From the NCBI GenBank assembly GCA_964386465.1, contig CAYLTU010000302.1, positions 1-6,591 on the forward strand: a DNA stretch of 6,591 bases, given 5' to 3'. Under the pieces are notes generated by a model. The model saw nothing but the letters and a program-made list of their open reading frames with translations, did no database searches and had not been told where the DNA came from. This DNA is from GCA-2717185 sp964386465 (GTDB taxonomy: Bacteria > Pseudomonadota > Alphaproteobacteria > UBA8366 > GCA-2717185). The translations under genes were made by a program, and so were the position numbers. Below are positions 5,284 to 6,591 of this stretch, piece after piece (within the stretch, counting starts at the first letter, position 1; each line of letters starts with the position of its first letter).

Positions 5284-6497
5284 TATCCCATCGCCGCGCG
5301 ATTGTGTCCGCGCCAGGACCGCGTGAGGTCGAGCACCCGGTCGACATCGTCGCTGTTGTTGTAGAAATGCAATGAGAACCGCAGGATACCGCGCCGAATT
5401 GAAAGTTGGACGTCGTTTTCCATAAGGTGGTCGTGCAATGAGCTCATCGCCGCATCGTCCGTCGTATCGTGCTGTCCTTCGCCGATGCTTCCGACGGGTA
5501 CGATCGATCCCAGGTGCGGCCCGGGCTCGCCGCCGCAAACGGGCATCCCCAAATCGAGCATGCCGCGCGCGAAGTCATGCGCCAGGCCGACCGTGTAATC
5601 CTCGATCGCCCGCGGTCCCAGCTCGTGCATCAAGCCGAGCGACGCCTCCGCCGCGGCGACCCCGGTGTAGTTGTAGTTGCCGAGATCGAAGCGCCGCGCG
5701 GCCGGCATCAGGGCGTAGTCGTCGTCGCCGAGCGACGCCTCATGCGCCCCGGAACTGCCGAGATCGACACCGAAACGCGCCAGATAAGCCGGCGTCAGCC
5801 TTTCCGCCCATTCAGTCCGGCAATAGAGAAAGCCCATGCCGTAGAGCCCGAGCAGCCCCTTCTGGGTCGACACGGACATGGCGTCTATCTTCAGTGCTTC
5901 GACGTCGGTGTCCAGGATGCCGACGGACTGCACGCCGTCGACCAGGAACAGGATGTCCTTGTCGCGACAGACCGCGCCGATGGGCGCCAGGTCGGTACGG
6001 AAACCCGGCGCGAAGGTGACGCTGGAGGCGGTCACCATGCGGGTATTTCCATCTATTTGCGCGAGAATATCGTCCGTCGGGATGATGCCGTCGCGCGGCG
6101 CCACCGAACGGACCTCGACACCGAAACGCCGGTTGAGATGGCGCCACGGATAGACATTGTTCGGATGCTCCAGATCCTGGCACAGCACGACGTTGTCTCC
6201 GCTCTTCCAGGGATAGGCGGCGATGATCGCGTTCAGCCCCTCCGAGACGTTCTTGACGAAGGCGATTTCGTCCGCCGAGGCCTTGATAAGCCTGGCGTAA
6301 CTGTCCCGCGCGCTTTCGATGAGGTCGAACATCGCCGCCTTGTCGGTGTCGCCGGACTGCATCCCGTCGAGCAACGCATCGATAGCATCGCGCGACCGTT
6401 GCGGCATGAGCGCACGGGCGGAAACGTTCATGTACGCGTAACGCCCGGTCCCGGGGAACTCCGCGCGCGCGGCTTCGATCGATGCGTAGTCCGGCAT
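5283..6497 (-). CDS. Class V aminotransferase-fold PLP enzyme (isopenicillin N epimerase / selenocysteine lyase-like)
   Basis: A 404-residue fold-type I PLP enzyme of the class V aminotransferase group. Visible landmarks: KNVSEGLN (82-89, phosphate-binding and cofactor contact region), EHPNN (110-114, with H111 expected to stack on the PLP ring), VDGVQSVG (186-193, with D187 for the pyridine nitrogen and Q190 for O3'), STQKG (210-214, with K213 as the Schiff-base lysine) and GILRFSLHFYNN (370-381, with R373 for the substrate carboxylate). The residue before the lysine is Q where many relatives have H. The cysteine-bearing loop of SufS/IscS before the arginine is absent, so it is not a cysteine desulfurase. 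It is more like the racemase/epimerase, lyase or aminotransferase relatives; the substrate is unknown. ATG 6497 is preceded by GGAGG at 6-base spacing, and the upstream gene ends 1 base before it, so the two are probably co-translated. Confidence 0.9.
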   Translation of the reverse strand: MPDYASIEAARAEFPGTGRYAYMNVSARALMPQRSRDAIDALLDGMQSGDTDKAAMFDLIESARDSYARLIKASADEIAFVKNVSEGLNAIIAAYPWKSGDNVVLCQDLEHPNNVYPWRHLNRRFGVEVRSVAPRDGIIPTDDILAQIDGNTRMVTASSVTFAPGFRTDLAPIGAVCRDKDILFLVDGVQSVGILDTDVEALKIDAMSVSTQKGLLGLYGMGFLYCRTEWAERLTPAYLARFGVDLGSSGAHEASLGDDDYALMPAARRFDLGNYNYTGVAAAEASLGLMHELGPRAIEDYTVGLAHDFARGMLDLGMPVCGGEPGPHLGSIVPVGSIGEGQHDTTDDAAMSSLHDHLMENDVQLSIRRGILRFSLHFYNNSDDVDRVLDLTRSWRGHNRAAMG

Positions 6498-6498
6498 A

Positions 6499-6591
6499 TC
6501 AAGCCTCCCAACTGGTCTTAAAGCCCTGGAAGGGCTTGGAAATCTTCTGCAAATCCTGGATCAGGTCCGGCGTCAGGCCCGGATCCGCGTC
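6499..6591 (-). CDS. Unidentified protein, C-terminal 30 residues
   Basis: The - strand frame is open from the window edge (6591) to TGA 6501-6499 and encodes 30 residues beginning DADPGLTPDLIQDL and ending KPFQGFKTSWEA. The piece is hydrophilic with no recognised domain, so no function is assigned. It is credible as a real gene end for two reasons: the Shine-Dalgarno of the next gene (complement of 6504-6508) lies inside it, and its stop is separated from the next ATG by a single base (TGA-T-ATG). This is a typical operon junction. It would be the upstream partner of the class V PLP enzyme. Confidence 0.65.
   Translation of the reverse strand, partial: DADPGLTPDLIQDLQKISKPFQGFKTSWEA

Noticed and set aside
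5272..5538. Upstream extension of the Asp-box protein by 89 residues
   Set aside because: The extra part is arginine-rich and overlaps the conserved C-terminus of the PLP enzyme. ATG 5271 has its own Shine-Dalgarno and a natural propeller start.
5469..6521. A 350-codon open frame on the + strand antisense to the PLP enzyme gene
   Set aside because: It has no recognisable domain and is rich in R, D and V as expected for the complement of a GC-rich gene. The opposite strand encodes a clear family member over the whole length.

Overview
The window most resembles the chromosome of a free-living, motile alphaproteobacterium, probably Rhodospirillales-like. This rests on the GC-rich coding sequence (about 60-70% in most genes by spot counts), the style of an Aer-like PAS protein paired with a soluble chemoreceptor, and a dense set of catabolic-type enzymes. 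The genus cannot be read from the sequence. No RNA genes, insertion sequences, CRISPR arrays or attachment sites were seen.

Layout from left to right: (i) bases 1-459, + strand, the C-terminal half of a major facilitator superfamily transporter cut by the window edge. (ii) Bases 488-2304, - strand, a two-gene operon. It encodes first an Aer-like PAS sensor (206 aa) and then a membrane-less chemoreceptor with tandem HAMP modules and a complete signalling hairpin (381 aa). (iii) Bases 2305-2440, an AT-rich divergent promoter region. (iv) Bases 2441-4051, + strand, a gamma-glutamyltransferase-superfamily N-terminal-nucleophile hydrolase without a signal peptide. (v) Bases 4055-6591, - strand, a tightly packed operon: the end of an unidentified gene, a class V PLP-dependent aminotransferase-fold enzyme, an Asp-box beta-propeller protein and a MaoC-type hot-dog hydratase. 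The hydratase ends 3 bases from the end of the convergent Ntn hydrolase gene.

How the genes may work together: the PAS and chemoreceptor genes together correspond to E. coli Aer split into two proteins with the membrane anchor missing, which recalls the Campylobacter CetA/CetB two-protein energy-taxis system. The rest looks like a catabolic neighbourhood (uptake transporter, Ntn amidohydrolase, PLP enzyme, hydratase). Its substrate is unknown. The Ntn hydrolase keeps the autoprocessing machinery but lacks most residues that hold the gamma-glutamyl group, so glutathione is an unlikely substrate.

The two strongest leads are the split, soluble Aer-type receptor, which sits in a stretch of visibly lower GC than its neighbours, and the GGT-fold enzyme with a rebuilt substrate pocket. 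I found no wholly new type of system. Comparisons with E. coli Aer, GGT and SufS were made from memory, by eye, without computed alignments.
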